The notes under the pieces were generated by a model, which did no database searches, was not told the origin of the DNA, and was given only the letters and a program-made list of their open reading frames with translations. Source: JBBSUX01 sp038234045 (GTDB lineage: Bacteria > Pseudomonadota > Gammaproteobacteria > Burkholderiales > Burkholderiaceae_C). From it: a stretch of 18,915 nucleotides of DNA. Shown here piece after piece: positions 1 through 5,726 of this stretch (position 1 is its first letter; each line of letters starts with the position of its first letter). The translations under genes were made by a program, and so were the position numbers. The DNA lies in NCBI GenBank assembly GCA_038234045.1, contig JBBSUX010000033.1, positions 1 through 18,915 of the forward strand, in the 5' to 3' direction.

Positions 1-585
1 CTTGCTGCACGCGTTTGCTTGTCTCACCGGCTGGCAGCCCGAACCTTGGGCGCCATTGTGGCGGCGGGTGCCGGAATTGCATGGATGTTCTCGAGTGGGC
101 TTTCGCCTGGTGACTGGAGAGGTACCGGCGTCGCTCTGTGCGTACCACTGGCGGCGGCTGTGAACTGGACGGTGGTGCAGCATGGCCGTGCGCGCGCCCA
201 GCCGATCGATCTCGTGCCCGCAGTGCTCCTCGGCGCGGTGATCTCCAGCCTGATCACCATCGTGCCGGCGGTTCCTTTTGTAGCCGACGCTCACGACCTG
301 TTCTGGCTGGCTATTCTCGGCAGCGTACAGCTCGCGCTGCCGTGTGTCCTCGTCGTGCATTGCGCGCGGATACTGCCTGCTCCTGAAGTGGCGCTGTTGG
401 CGTTGCTTGAAGTCATCTTCGGCATTGCGTTAGCCTGGATTTTTGCCGGGGAAACGCCGGCTCCGCGCGTACTGAGCGGCGGAGCGCTGGTAGTGGCCGC
501 TCTCGCTGCCAACGAAGTGCTGGGCCTGCGCGCTCGACGAAAGCCGACACCAAACGTCGGTGATGCAAGCGTGCCCATCAGCTGA
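1..585 (+). CDS. EamA/DMT-family transporter, C-terminal part (5' end outside window)
   Basis: The reading frame is open from the first base, so this is the 3' part of a longer gene; about 194 residues are visible. It is very hydrophobic, with about five predicted membrane helices. The last stretch (about residues 125-170 of the visible part) has the pattern typical of the second EamA repeat: a small-residue helix reading ALLALLEVIFGIALAWIFAG, then GE, a Pro-rich turn and a final Gly/Ala-rich helix. The tail ends in a short Arg-rich cytoplasmic segment. Family members are inner-membrane drug/metabolite transporters of 10 helices that export or import small metabolites; the substrate cannot be told from sequence. 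The next gene is on the same strand 84 bases later with its own ribosome site, so co-transcription is possible but unproven. Family assignment is fairly sure; function is not. Confidence 0.8.
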   Translation, partial: LAARVCLSHRLAARTLGAIVAAGAGIAWMFSSGLSPGDWRGTGVALCVPLAAAVNWTVVQHGRARAQPIDLVPAVLLGAVISSLITIVPAVPFVADAHDLFWLAILGSVQLALPCVLVVHCARILPAPEVALLALLEVIFGIALAWIFAGETPAPRVLSGGALVVAALAANEVLGLRARRKPTPNVGDASVPIS

Positions 586-656
586 CCATAGAACGCGACG
601 TGCAGACCGATTCATGCCCGTGACCGACTGCCGCCTTAACGAAACCACCCCTTCAC

Positions 657-661
657 AAGGA
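657..661 (+). promoter_or_regulatory. Ribosome binding site supporting the GTG start at 670
   Basis: AAGGA lies 8 bases before the GTG at 670. It is the reason for accepting the long N-terminal extension of the following protein, since no better start is visible closer to the conserved domain. Confidence 0.6.
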
Positions 662-669
662 ATTAACGC

Positions 670-1836
670 GTGTCTTCCTCCACACAGGATCTCAATCGAT
701 CGACCTCCCAGTCTTTCGCAGGCGGCGCTCCGGCTGCTGCCGGTACGCCGGCAGCAACGTCCGAAGTCATCGTCGAGCGCCGAGGCGATTTCGGGCTGCT
801 GACGCTCAACCGCCCGAAGGCGCTCAATGCACTTTCGCTGCAGATGGTGCGCGATCTGACAGCTGCTCTGCGCAGCTGGGTTGACGATGACAGCGTGCAG
901 GGAGTCGCTATCCGTGGCATGGGTCGGGAGGAGCCCTTCGCAACCTTCTGCGCTGGGGGCGACATCCGGTTTCTGCATCGCGCCGGCGTTGAGGGCAGCG
1001 AGGATCTGGCCGCGTTCTTCACCGAGGAATATGCCCTCAATCACCTGATTCATACCTACCCCAAACCGTACATCGCCTTCATGGACGGCGTGGTGATGGG
1101 CGGCGGCATGGGGATTAGCCAGGGAGCGAGCCTGCGCATCGTGACCGAGCGCACGCGCATGGCAATGCCGGAAACAGCCATCGGGCTTTTCCCCGATGTG
1201 GGGGGCGGCTACTTTCTCAGCCGTTGCCCGGGTCGGATCGGAGAGTGGCTCGCACTCACCGGAGACACCATCGACGGCGCGCAGGCCATTACCTGCGGCT
1301 TGGCGGATGTTTCAGTATCGGCCGCGGAACAAGACGGAATCTGGGATCTTCTTGGTTCGCGAGCCTTCGGTTCTGCGCAGGCCATTAATGACTGGTGCGC
1401 TACCGAGTTCGTAGCTAGTACCGCAGGAGGAGATTGCGCAATCGCCGAAATTGATCATCACTTTGCACAGGCTGGCGTGCGGGAGATTTTGAACTCGCTG
1501 GAAGCGTCTGAAAGCGACTGGGCACTTGCTACTGTTCGCACCGTGCGTAAACGCTCGCCATTAATGCTCAATGTTGTTCTTGAGCAGATCCGAAGGGCTC
1601 GTTCAATGGGTTTGGCCGACGACCTGCGCATGGAGCGCGACATGGTTCACCAGTGCTTTCACCTGCGGCCGGGCGCGAGTGAAACGCTGGAGGGAATCCG
1701 CGCCCTGGTCATCGACAAGGACCAGGCGCCTCAATGGAATCCCGCGACGGTCGAAGCCGTCACACCGGAGATGGTGAGTCCGTTTTTTGATAGCCCCTGG
1801 ACGCCCGACAAGCACCCGCTGCGGCAGCTTGCATAA
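670..1836 (+). CDS. Enoyl-CoA hydratase/isomerase family protein, probable 3-hydroxyisobutyryl-CoA hydrolase
   Basis: The 388-residue protein is a crotonase-fold enzyme of the HIBYL-CoA hydrolase branch, which releases 3-hydroxyisobutyrate from its CoA ester in valine breakdown. The crotonase core begins near residue 32 (VIVERRGDFGLLTLNRPKAL). CAGGDIR (94-100) and GVVMGGGMGIS (140-150) form the two oxyanion-hole loops. MPETAIGLFPDVGGGYF (166-182) contains Glu168 and Asp176, the acid pair expected in this branch; simple enoyl-CoA hydratases lack the GLFPDVG form. The total length and the C-terminal helical region also fit HIBYL-CoA hydrolases (about 350-380 aa). The first 30 residues are Ser/Ala/Gly/Thr-rich and not part of the fold. 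The start is GTG with AAGGA 8 bases upstream. It is convergent with smpB, 38 bases apart. Substrate could be another short branched acyl-CoA. Confidence 0.85.
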   Translation: MSSSTQDLNRSTSQSFAGGAPAAAGTPAATSEVIVERRGDFGLLTLNRPKALNALSLQMVRDLTAALRSWVDDDSVQGVAIRGMGREEPFATFCAGGDIRFLHRAGVEGSEDLAAFFTEEYALNHLIHTYPKPYIAFMDGVVMGGGMGISQGASLRIVTERTRMAMPETAIGLFPDVGGGYFLSRCPGRIGEWLALTGDTIDGAQAITCGLADVSVSAAEQDGIWDLLGSRAFGSAQAINDWCATEFVASTAGGDCAIAEIDHHFAQAGVREILNSLEASESDWALATVRTVRKRSPLMLNVVLEQIRRARSMGLADDLRMERDMVHQCFHLRPGASETLEGIRALVIDKDQAPQWNPATVEAVTPEMVSPFFDSPWTPDKHPLRQLA

Positions 1837-1844
1837 AGCGGGTG
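1813..1844. terminator. Possible hairpin at the convergent gene ends (hydrolase / smpB)
   Basis: CACCCGCT (1813-1820) and AGCGGGTG (1837-1844) form a perfect 8-bp inverted repeat with a 16-base loop that contains the TAA stop of the upstream gene. It sits between two convergent genes, a usual place for a bidirectional terminator, but neither strand shows a T-run after the stem, and a competing small hairpin GCTGC/GCAGC lies inside. Treat as weak. Confidence 0.3.
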
Positions 1845-1874
1845 GGTGAGCGATATCTGAATCCGACCAAGCTT

Positions 1875-2348
1875 TCAGCGACTGCGGCTCTTCATCGCAC
1901 GCTCGACCTCGCGCTTGCCTTCACGATCCTTGATCGTGTCGCGCTTGTCGTGCTCGGCCTTGCCTTTGGCGAGCGCGATCTCGCACTTCACCTTGCCGGC
2001 TTTCCAGTGCAAGTTGAGCGGAACAAGGGTGTAGCCCTTTTGCTCGATCTTGCCGATCAGCCGCCGAATCTGCTCCTTGTGAAGCAGCAGTTTCTTCGTC
2101 CGCACGGAGTCCGGTGTGATGTGGGTCGACGCCGATTTCAATGCGTTGATCTGGCATCCGATGACGAAGAGCTCGCCATTGCGAATCACTACATAGCCGT
2201 CGGTTAGTTGGACTTTGCCCTCGCGCAGTGCCTTCACTTCCCAGCCTTCCAGTACCATGCCCGCCTCGAAGCGCTCCTCAAAGAAATAGTTGTACGCAGC
2301 CTTCTTGTTGTCGGCGATGCGGGATGCGGTATCGGGTTTAGTGGCCAT
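1875..2348 (-). CDS. smpB: SsrA-binding protein SmpB
   Basis: SmpB binds tmRNA (SsrA) and brings it to stalled ribosomes for trans-translation, which tags the unfinished peptide and frees the ribosome. The 157-residue protein has the family's usual length. Visible signatures: NKKAAYNYFFEERFEAGMVL near the N-terminus, the GWEVKALREGKVQLTDGYV strand-loop region (residues about 38-56) that makes the OB-fold tmRNA surface, and the basic C-terminal tail KDREGKREVERAMKSRSR that enters the decoding site. The ATG at 2348 is chosen because the protein then starts MATKPDTASRIADNKKA as in homologues; the frame is open 17 codons further upstream but those residues (MGRPALQKPQ...) are not family-like. It is divergent from ratA-rnfH, an arrangement also seen in Escherichia coli (established knowledge). 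No strong Shine-Dalgarno sequence precedes it. Confidence 0.96.
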   Translation of the reverse strand: MATKPDTASRIADNKKAAYNYFFEERFEAGMVLEGWEVKALREGKVQLTDGYVVIRNGELFVIGCQINALKSASTHITPDSVRTKKLLLHKEQIRRLIGKIEQKGYTLVPLNLHWKAGKVKCEIALAKGKAEHDKRDTIKDREGKREVERAMKSRSR

Positions 2349-2383
2349 GAAATTACAGGTGCGGCCGGTCTGCGGCTTTTGAA

Positions 2384-2397
2384 GGGCCGGCCGGCCC
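2384..2397. repeat. 14-bp perfect GC palindrome in the smpB-ratA divergent spacer
   Basis: GGGCCGGCCGGCCC is its own reverse complement. It lies 36 bases upstream of the smpB start and 83 bases upstream of the ratA start. It could form a hairpin or cruciform or be a protein site; no known operator was recognised. Confidence 0.5.
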
Positions 2398-2421
2398 AAG
2401 AGCGTCGGCTGGTGGCCTGCC

Positions 2422-2427
2422 TAAAAT
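2422..2427 (+). promoter_or_regulatory. ratA: Possible -10 element for ratA-rnfH
   Basis: TAAAAT matches five of six bases of TATAAT and lies 52 bases before the ratA ATG, within the 131-bp divergent spacer. No acceptable -35 box is seen at 16-18 bases upstream, so this is only a candidate. Confidence 0.25.
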
Positions 2428-2479
2428 GGAGCGCATGTCTGGCGACGCCGGCGCATCGCCTTAAATAGCCTTTCATTCT

Positions 2480-3031
2480 ATGAAAACCGTCAACAAGTCC
2501 GTATTGATCTGGTACAGCGCCGAAGAAATGTACCGTCTCGTCACCGACGTGGACGCCTACCCCGAGTTTCTTCCGTGGTGCGACCGCGCCTCCATCCTTG
2601 CGCAGGACGGCGACACCGTCACAGCGAAGGTTGGTATCGCCTTCAGTGGTATCCATCAGAGTTTCACGACACGCAACACCCAGGTCGCGGGGCGGGAAGT
2701 GCATATGGCGCTCGTTGATGGACCTTTTTCGGAGCTGGACGGGCACTGGGTGTTCCAACCCGTTGAGGCGGCGGGTTCGCGCACTGTTGAGGACCAGGGC
2801 CCGTCCAATCTTCAGAAGCAGGAGCCGGCCAGCGACGACGCCCAACCCCCTGCCGATCCCGTGACCCCTGCTATCGATGCACCAAGGGCCTGCCGCATCA
2901 ATTTCACTTTGAACTACGGTTTTTCCAATTTCGCGCTTTCAGCCTTGGTCGGCCCCGTGTTCGACCGGATCGCTGGCAGCTTCGTCGATGCTTTCGTCAA
3001 GCGGGCCGAAGACGTCTATGGAAACAGCTGA
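2480..3031 (+). CDS. ratA: RatA / COQ10-family START-domain protein with an internal insertion
   Basis: The protein is a small SRPBCC/START-like protein. The E. coli homologue RatA has been described as a toxin that blocks 70S ribosome association; related COQ10 proteins bind ubiquinone, so the native role is debated. Signatures: YSAEEMYRLVTDVDAYPEFLPWC (12-34), TTRNTQ (63-68), LVDGPFSELDGHWVFQPV (78-95), and the C-terminal helix region GPVFDRIAGSFVDAFVKRAEDVY (158-180). The length is 183 aa against about 145 for the family. The excess is a Pro/Asp/Gln/Ala-rich segment at about residues 98-136, placed between two beta strands (after WVFQPV and before ACRINFTLNY). Both flanks remain in frame and conserved, so this looks like a loop insertion and not decay. 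The ATG at 2480 gives a canonical N-terminus; no clear Shine-Dalgarno is seen. Its end overlaps rnfH by 14 bases. Confidence 0.92.
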   Translation: MKTVNKSVLIWYSAEEMYRLVTDVDAYPEFLPWCDRASILAQDGDTVTAKVGIAFSGIHQSFTTRNTQVAGREVHMALVDGPFSELDGHWVFQPVEAAGSRTVEDQGPSNLQKQEPASDDAQPPADPVTPAIDAPRACRINFTLNYGFSNFALSALVGPVFDRIAGSFVDAFVKRAEDVYGNS

Positions 3032-3380
3032 TAACGAAACCGAGTCGTCGAGGGCTCTGCGTATTACGCTTGCCTATGCGTCGGATACCGGAGAGGCGCG
3101 CGAGATCGATCTCACGCTTGCGGGTGGAGCGACGCTGGATGAGGCGCTCCAAGCTTCAGGATTGCGCACCTTCGTCATCGAAGATTCCGCTGGAATGACC
3201 GGCATCTGGGGGCGAAGGTGCGGGTTGCAGACGGTGCTGGCAGACGGCGATCGGGTGGAGCTGTACCAGCCGCTCCTGGTTGATCCGAAGGTTGCGCGAC
3301 GGGAACGCTTTCGGCAACAGGGCGCTCGTGCGACAGGACTTTTTGCGCGACAGCGAGAGGGTGCAAAGGCCGGTTACTGA
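3018..3380 (+). CDS. rnfH: RnfH-family ubiquitin-fold protein (RatB/PF03658)
   Basis: A 120-residue protein of the RnfH family, a beta-grasp (ubiquitin-like) fold of unsettled function, regularly found next to ratA. Visible signatures: RITLAYASDTGEAREIDL strand pair near residue 14-31, GATLDEALQASG helix, GIWGRRCGLQTVLADGDRVE (about 66-85), and YQPLLVDPKVARRERFR, the family's end motif of Pro-Leu-x-x-Asp-Pro-Lys followed by basic residues. The ATG at 3018 lies inside the end of ratA (14-base overlap), which indicates translational coupling and one transcript. The frame is open 10 codons further upstream from a non-ATG codon, but those residues lie wholly in ratA. About 25 C-terminal residues after the core are Gly/Ala/Arg-rich and variable. 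It is convergent with the next gene, 37 bases apart. Confidence 0.92.
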   Translation: METADNETESSRALRITLAYASDTGEAREIDLTLAGGATLDEALQASGLRTFVIEDSAGMTGIWGRRCGLQTVLADGDRVELYQPLLVDPKVARRERFRQQGARATGLFARQREGAKAGY

Positions 3381-3417
3381 AGAGCCTCTACCCCGGTCGG
3401 CGCGCGGTGCTTCAGTT

Positions 3418-3948
3418 TCAGTTGCAGTCGGTCTGCAGAATGGCCTGATTGCGCCGCGTCTCTGCCGCGCGCGCTGCATCGTCCATGATGATGCGCTCGC
3501 CCTGCGCGTTAACCTGCGCAATCCGTATCCCGGAGTCCAGCGTGTTCTGCGCTTGCTTGGCGCGCTGGCAATTGTCGCGCCGGGCCTGAGCCTGACGTTC
3601 GGCTTCAGCCGCTTTATTCGCTGCAGCTTCTTCGTCCGCAGCTTTTTTACGCGCCTCCAGAGTGGCGTCCTGTCCTTTGGGTACTTGCTGCGCACCGCTC
3701 GCGGATGCTTTCGGCGCTTTGACGGCGCTTGCGGCAGCTCCAGCCGGCGGGGTGCCACTGATTTCTGAGTCCAAAGTCACATGCGGCCTGCGCAAGATGC
3801 TGCGTTCGGGAATATCAGACGGCGGTGGGCGATCGCTAAACACTTTGCGGCCATCGTGGTCCACCCATTGCCACTGCGCCAGTGCGCTCCCCGTGGCACC
3901 GAGGAGGACCAGGGGGATCAGGGGGATCAGAAGATGTCGGAATTTCAT
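3418..3948 (-). CDS. Secreted DUF4124-domain protein with coiled-coil C-terminus
   Basis: A 176-residue exported protein of unknown function. Residues 1-24 are a signal peptide (basic MKFRH, hydrophobic core LLIPLIPLVLLGATG, cleavage probably after SALA). Directly after it comes the DUF4124 motif QWQWVDHDGRKVFSDRPPP (25-43), a short beta unit that occurs at the mature N-terminus of many proteobacterial periplasmic proteins. Residues about 92-130 are Ala/Glu/Lys/Arg-rich and likely helical or coiled coil. Two cysteines (Cys127, Cys175) could form a disulfide in the periplasm. The signal-peptide coding region holds two tandem copies of the 9-mer TGATCCCCC (3912-3929, shown for the minus strand), which give the repeated Leu-Ile-Pro. 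It is divergent from guaB with a 164-base spacer. Family is clear, function unknown. Confidence 0.88.
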   Translation of the reverse strand: MKFRHLLIPLIPLVLLGATGSALAQWQWVDHDGRKVFSDRPPPSDIPERSILRRPHVTLDSEISGTPPAGAAASAVKAPKASASGAQQVPKGQDATLEARKKAADEEAAANKAAEAERQAQARRDNCQRAKQAQNTLDSGIRIAQVNAQGERIIMDDAARAAETRRNQAILQTDCN

Positions 3949-4085
3949 GGGCGGATTTCGCTGATTCGACGATCCGGCATTTTCACCGGAACACGAAGAC
4001 GCGCGCAGGACTCATTGGGTACGGTGGCGCCCCAGCCACAGCCGGCCTTGACCGTAGTAACGCGAGTGCAGGGCGGCGGCACAAG

Positions 4086-4091
4086 TACAAT
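4086..4091 (+). promoter_or_regulatory. guaB: Possible -10 element for guaB
   Basis: TACAAT matches five of six bases of TATAAT and lies 21 bases before the guaB ATG in the divergent DUF4124-guaB spacer (3949-4112). It would give a very short leader holding only the ribosome site. A TTGACC at 4048-4053 resembles a -35 box, but it is 32 bases away, too far to pair with it. No purine riboswitch-like fold was recognised in the spacer. Confidence 0.3.
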
Positions 4092-4100
4092 CGTTTTTTT

Positions 4101-4104
4101 GGAG
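4101..4104 (+). promoter_or_regulatory. guaB: Ribosome binding site deciding the guaB start
   Basis: GGAG stands 8 bases before the ATG at 4113. The frame is open 77 codons upstream of this ATG, so this site and the conserved N-terminus together fix the start. Confidence 0.6.
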
Positions 4105-4112
4105 CTTTCTCA

Positions 4113-5582
4113 ATGCGCCTGCTCGGCAAAGCGCTGACCTTCGACGATGTGTTGTTGGTGCCAGCGTTCTCCCAAGTCCTTCCCAAGGACACATCCCTCG
4201 CCACCCGTCTTTCCCGCAACATCACGCTGAATCTGCCGCTGGTGTCTGCTGCCATGGACACCGTAACTGAGGCCCGCTTGGCGATCGCCATAGCGCAGGA
4301 AGGCGGCATCGGCATCGTTCACAAGAACATGTCGGCTCAGGAGCAGGCGGCGCAGGTTTCGAAGGTCAAGCGCTACGAATCGGGCGTCCTGCGGGACCCG
4401 GTGGTGATCACCCCCGACCACACCGTGCTGCAGGTGATGCAGTTGTCCGAGGAGCTTGGCATTTCGGGCTTTCCGGTGATCGATGGTGGCAAGGTGATCG
4501 GCATCGTCACCGGGCGCGATCTGCGTTTCGAGACGCGCTACGACGTGAAGGTGCGCGACATCATGACGCCGCGCGACCGGCTCGTGACTGTGGCGGACGG
4601 CACCAGTCTTGCCGAGGCCAAGGCCCTGCTGAACAAGCACAAGCTTGAGCGTCTGCTGGTGATCGACGAAAGCTGGACCCTCAAGGGGCTCATTACGGTC
4701 AAAGACATTACCAAGCAAACCACCTTCCCCAACGCCGCACGCGACGCGTCGGGGCGTCTGCGGGTGGGTGCTGCGGTGGGCGTGGGCGAGGGCACCGAAG
4801 AGCGCGTCGAGGCGCTGGTCAAGGCTGGAGTCGACGTTATCGTGGTGGATACCGCGCATGGCCATAGCAAGGGCGTCATTGATCGGGTGCGCTGGGTCAA
4901 GCAAAACTATCCGCAGGTCGACGTCATCGGCGGCAATATCGCAACGGGTGCCGCAGCGCTGGCCTTGGTCGGAGCTGGCGCCGACGCTGTCAAGGTCGGA
5001 ATCGGCCCGGGCTCCATCTGCACTACGCGCATCGTGGCAGGGGTGGGCGTTCCCCAGATCATGGCGATCGACAACGTTGCTACAGCGCTCAAGGGCACAG
5101 GAGTGCCGCTGATCGGTGACGGCGGCATCCGCTACTCGGGCGATATCGCCAAGGCCCTGGCGGCAGGCGCCTCGACCGTGATGATGGGGGGCATGTTTGC
5201 CGGGACGGAAGAGGCTCCTGGAGAGATCGTATTGTTCCAGGGCCGCAGCTACAAGAGTTATCGCGGTATGGGCTCCATCGGTGCCATGCAGCAAGGCAGC
5301 GCCGACCGGTACTTTCAGGAGTCGAGTACGGGCAATCCGAATGCCGACAAGCTCGTTCCGGAAGGTATCGAAGGACGCGTGCCGTACAAGGGCTCGATGC
5401 TATCCATCGTGTACCAGATGTCAGGCGGCATCCGCGCAAGCATGGGCTACTGCGGATGCGCCACGATTCCCGAGATGAACGAGCGGGCGGAATTCGTCGA
5501 GATCACCTCGGCGGGTATCCGGGAAAGCCATGTGCACGATGTGCAGATCACGGTGGAAGCACCCAACTACCGCGCGGAATAG
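4113..5582 (+). CDS. guaB: IMP dehydrogenase GuaB
   Basis: GuaB oxidises IMP to XMP with NAD+, the first committed step to GMP, in the cytoplasm. The 489-residue length is normal. The protein starts MRLLGKALTFDDVLLVPAFS as in homologues. A TIM-barrel first part is interrupted by a pair of CBS domains (about residues 93-205; DPVVITPDHTVLQVMQLSE and MTPRDRLVTVADGTSLAEA), the regulatory Bateman module. The catalytic loop GIGPGSICTTR has the nucleophile Cys303. DGGIRYSGD (337-344) and GGMFAGTEEAPGE (359-371) bind the substrate phosphate. The mobile flap EGIEGRVPYKG (418-428) carries the Arg-Tyr pair. Every key element is present. It is followed 144 bases later by guaA on the same strand, which makes the classical guaBA order. 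Confidence 0.98.
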   Translation: MRLLGKALTFDDVLLVPAFSQVLPKDTSLATRLSRNITLNLPLVSAAMDTVTEARLAIAIAQEGGIGIVHKNMSAQEQAAQVSKVKRYESGVLRDPVVITPDHTVLQVMQLSEELGISGFPVIDGGKVIGIVTGRDLRFETRYDVKVRDIMTPRDRLVTVADGTSLAEAKALLNKHKLERLLVIDESWTLKGLITVKDITKQTTFPNAARDASGRLRVGAAVGVGEGTEERVEALVKAGVDVIVVDTAHGHSKGVIDRVRWVKQNYPQVDVIGGNIATGAAALALVGAGADAVKVGIGPGSICTTRIVAGVGVPQIMAIDNVATALKGTGVPLIGDGGIRYSGDIAKALAAGASTVMMGGMFAGTEEAPGEIVLFQGRSYKSYRGMGSIGAMQQGSADRYFQESSTGNPNADKLVPEGIEGRVPYKGSMLSIVYQMSGGIRASMGYCGCATIPEMNERAEFVEITSAGIRESHVHDVQITVEAPNYRAE

Positions 5583-5671
5583 AGCTCCCCCAGGCTGCGC
5601 GCACTTCGTGTCGCTTCGCCAACCCTCAAGGGGCAACATCTGCAGCCCGGCGGAGCCGGTTCTGCGATGTT
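5582..5671 (+). repeat. Intergenic hairpin-forming repeat between guaB and guaA
   Basis: The spacer begins with AGAGCTCCCCCAGGCTGCGC and holds CCCTCAAGGGG (5623-5633). It then has a long imperfect stem: AACATC (5635-5640) with GATGTT (5666-5671), GCAG (5642-5645) with CTGC (5662-5665), and CCGGC (5647-5651) with GCCGG (5655-5659) around a GGA loop. That is 15 base pairs with a one-base bulge and a small internal loop. The wording (CTCCCCC..., CCCTCAAGGGG..., CCGGCGGAGCCGG) resembles a dispersed intergenic repeat I know from Burkholderiales, mainly Comamonadaceae. No T-run follows, so a simple terminator is unlikely; mRNA stability or partial attenuation between the two cistrons is possible. 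Only one copy was seen in this window. Confidence 0.6.
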
Positions 5672-5726
5672 CTCGAATGAGCCAGACCGCAACAAGGTCA
5701 GCGGCGCAAAATTTTTCGGGTCATCT

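Noticed and set aside
4048..4091. Full -35/-10 promoter TTGACC ... TACAAT for guaB
   Set aside because: The two boxes are 32 bases apart, too far for one sigma-70 promoter; only the -10 candidate was kept.
3882..4112. N-terminal extension of GuaB by 77 residues
   Set aside because: Composition is not family-like, it overlaps the start region of the divergent gene, and ATG 4113 has GGAG and the canonical N-terminus.
4110..5294. Long open frame of 394 codons on the minus strand opposite guaB
   Set aside because: It lies wholly antisense to a certain gene, is rich in His/Asp/Arg as expected from the complement of high-GC codons, and shows no family motif.
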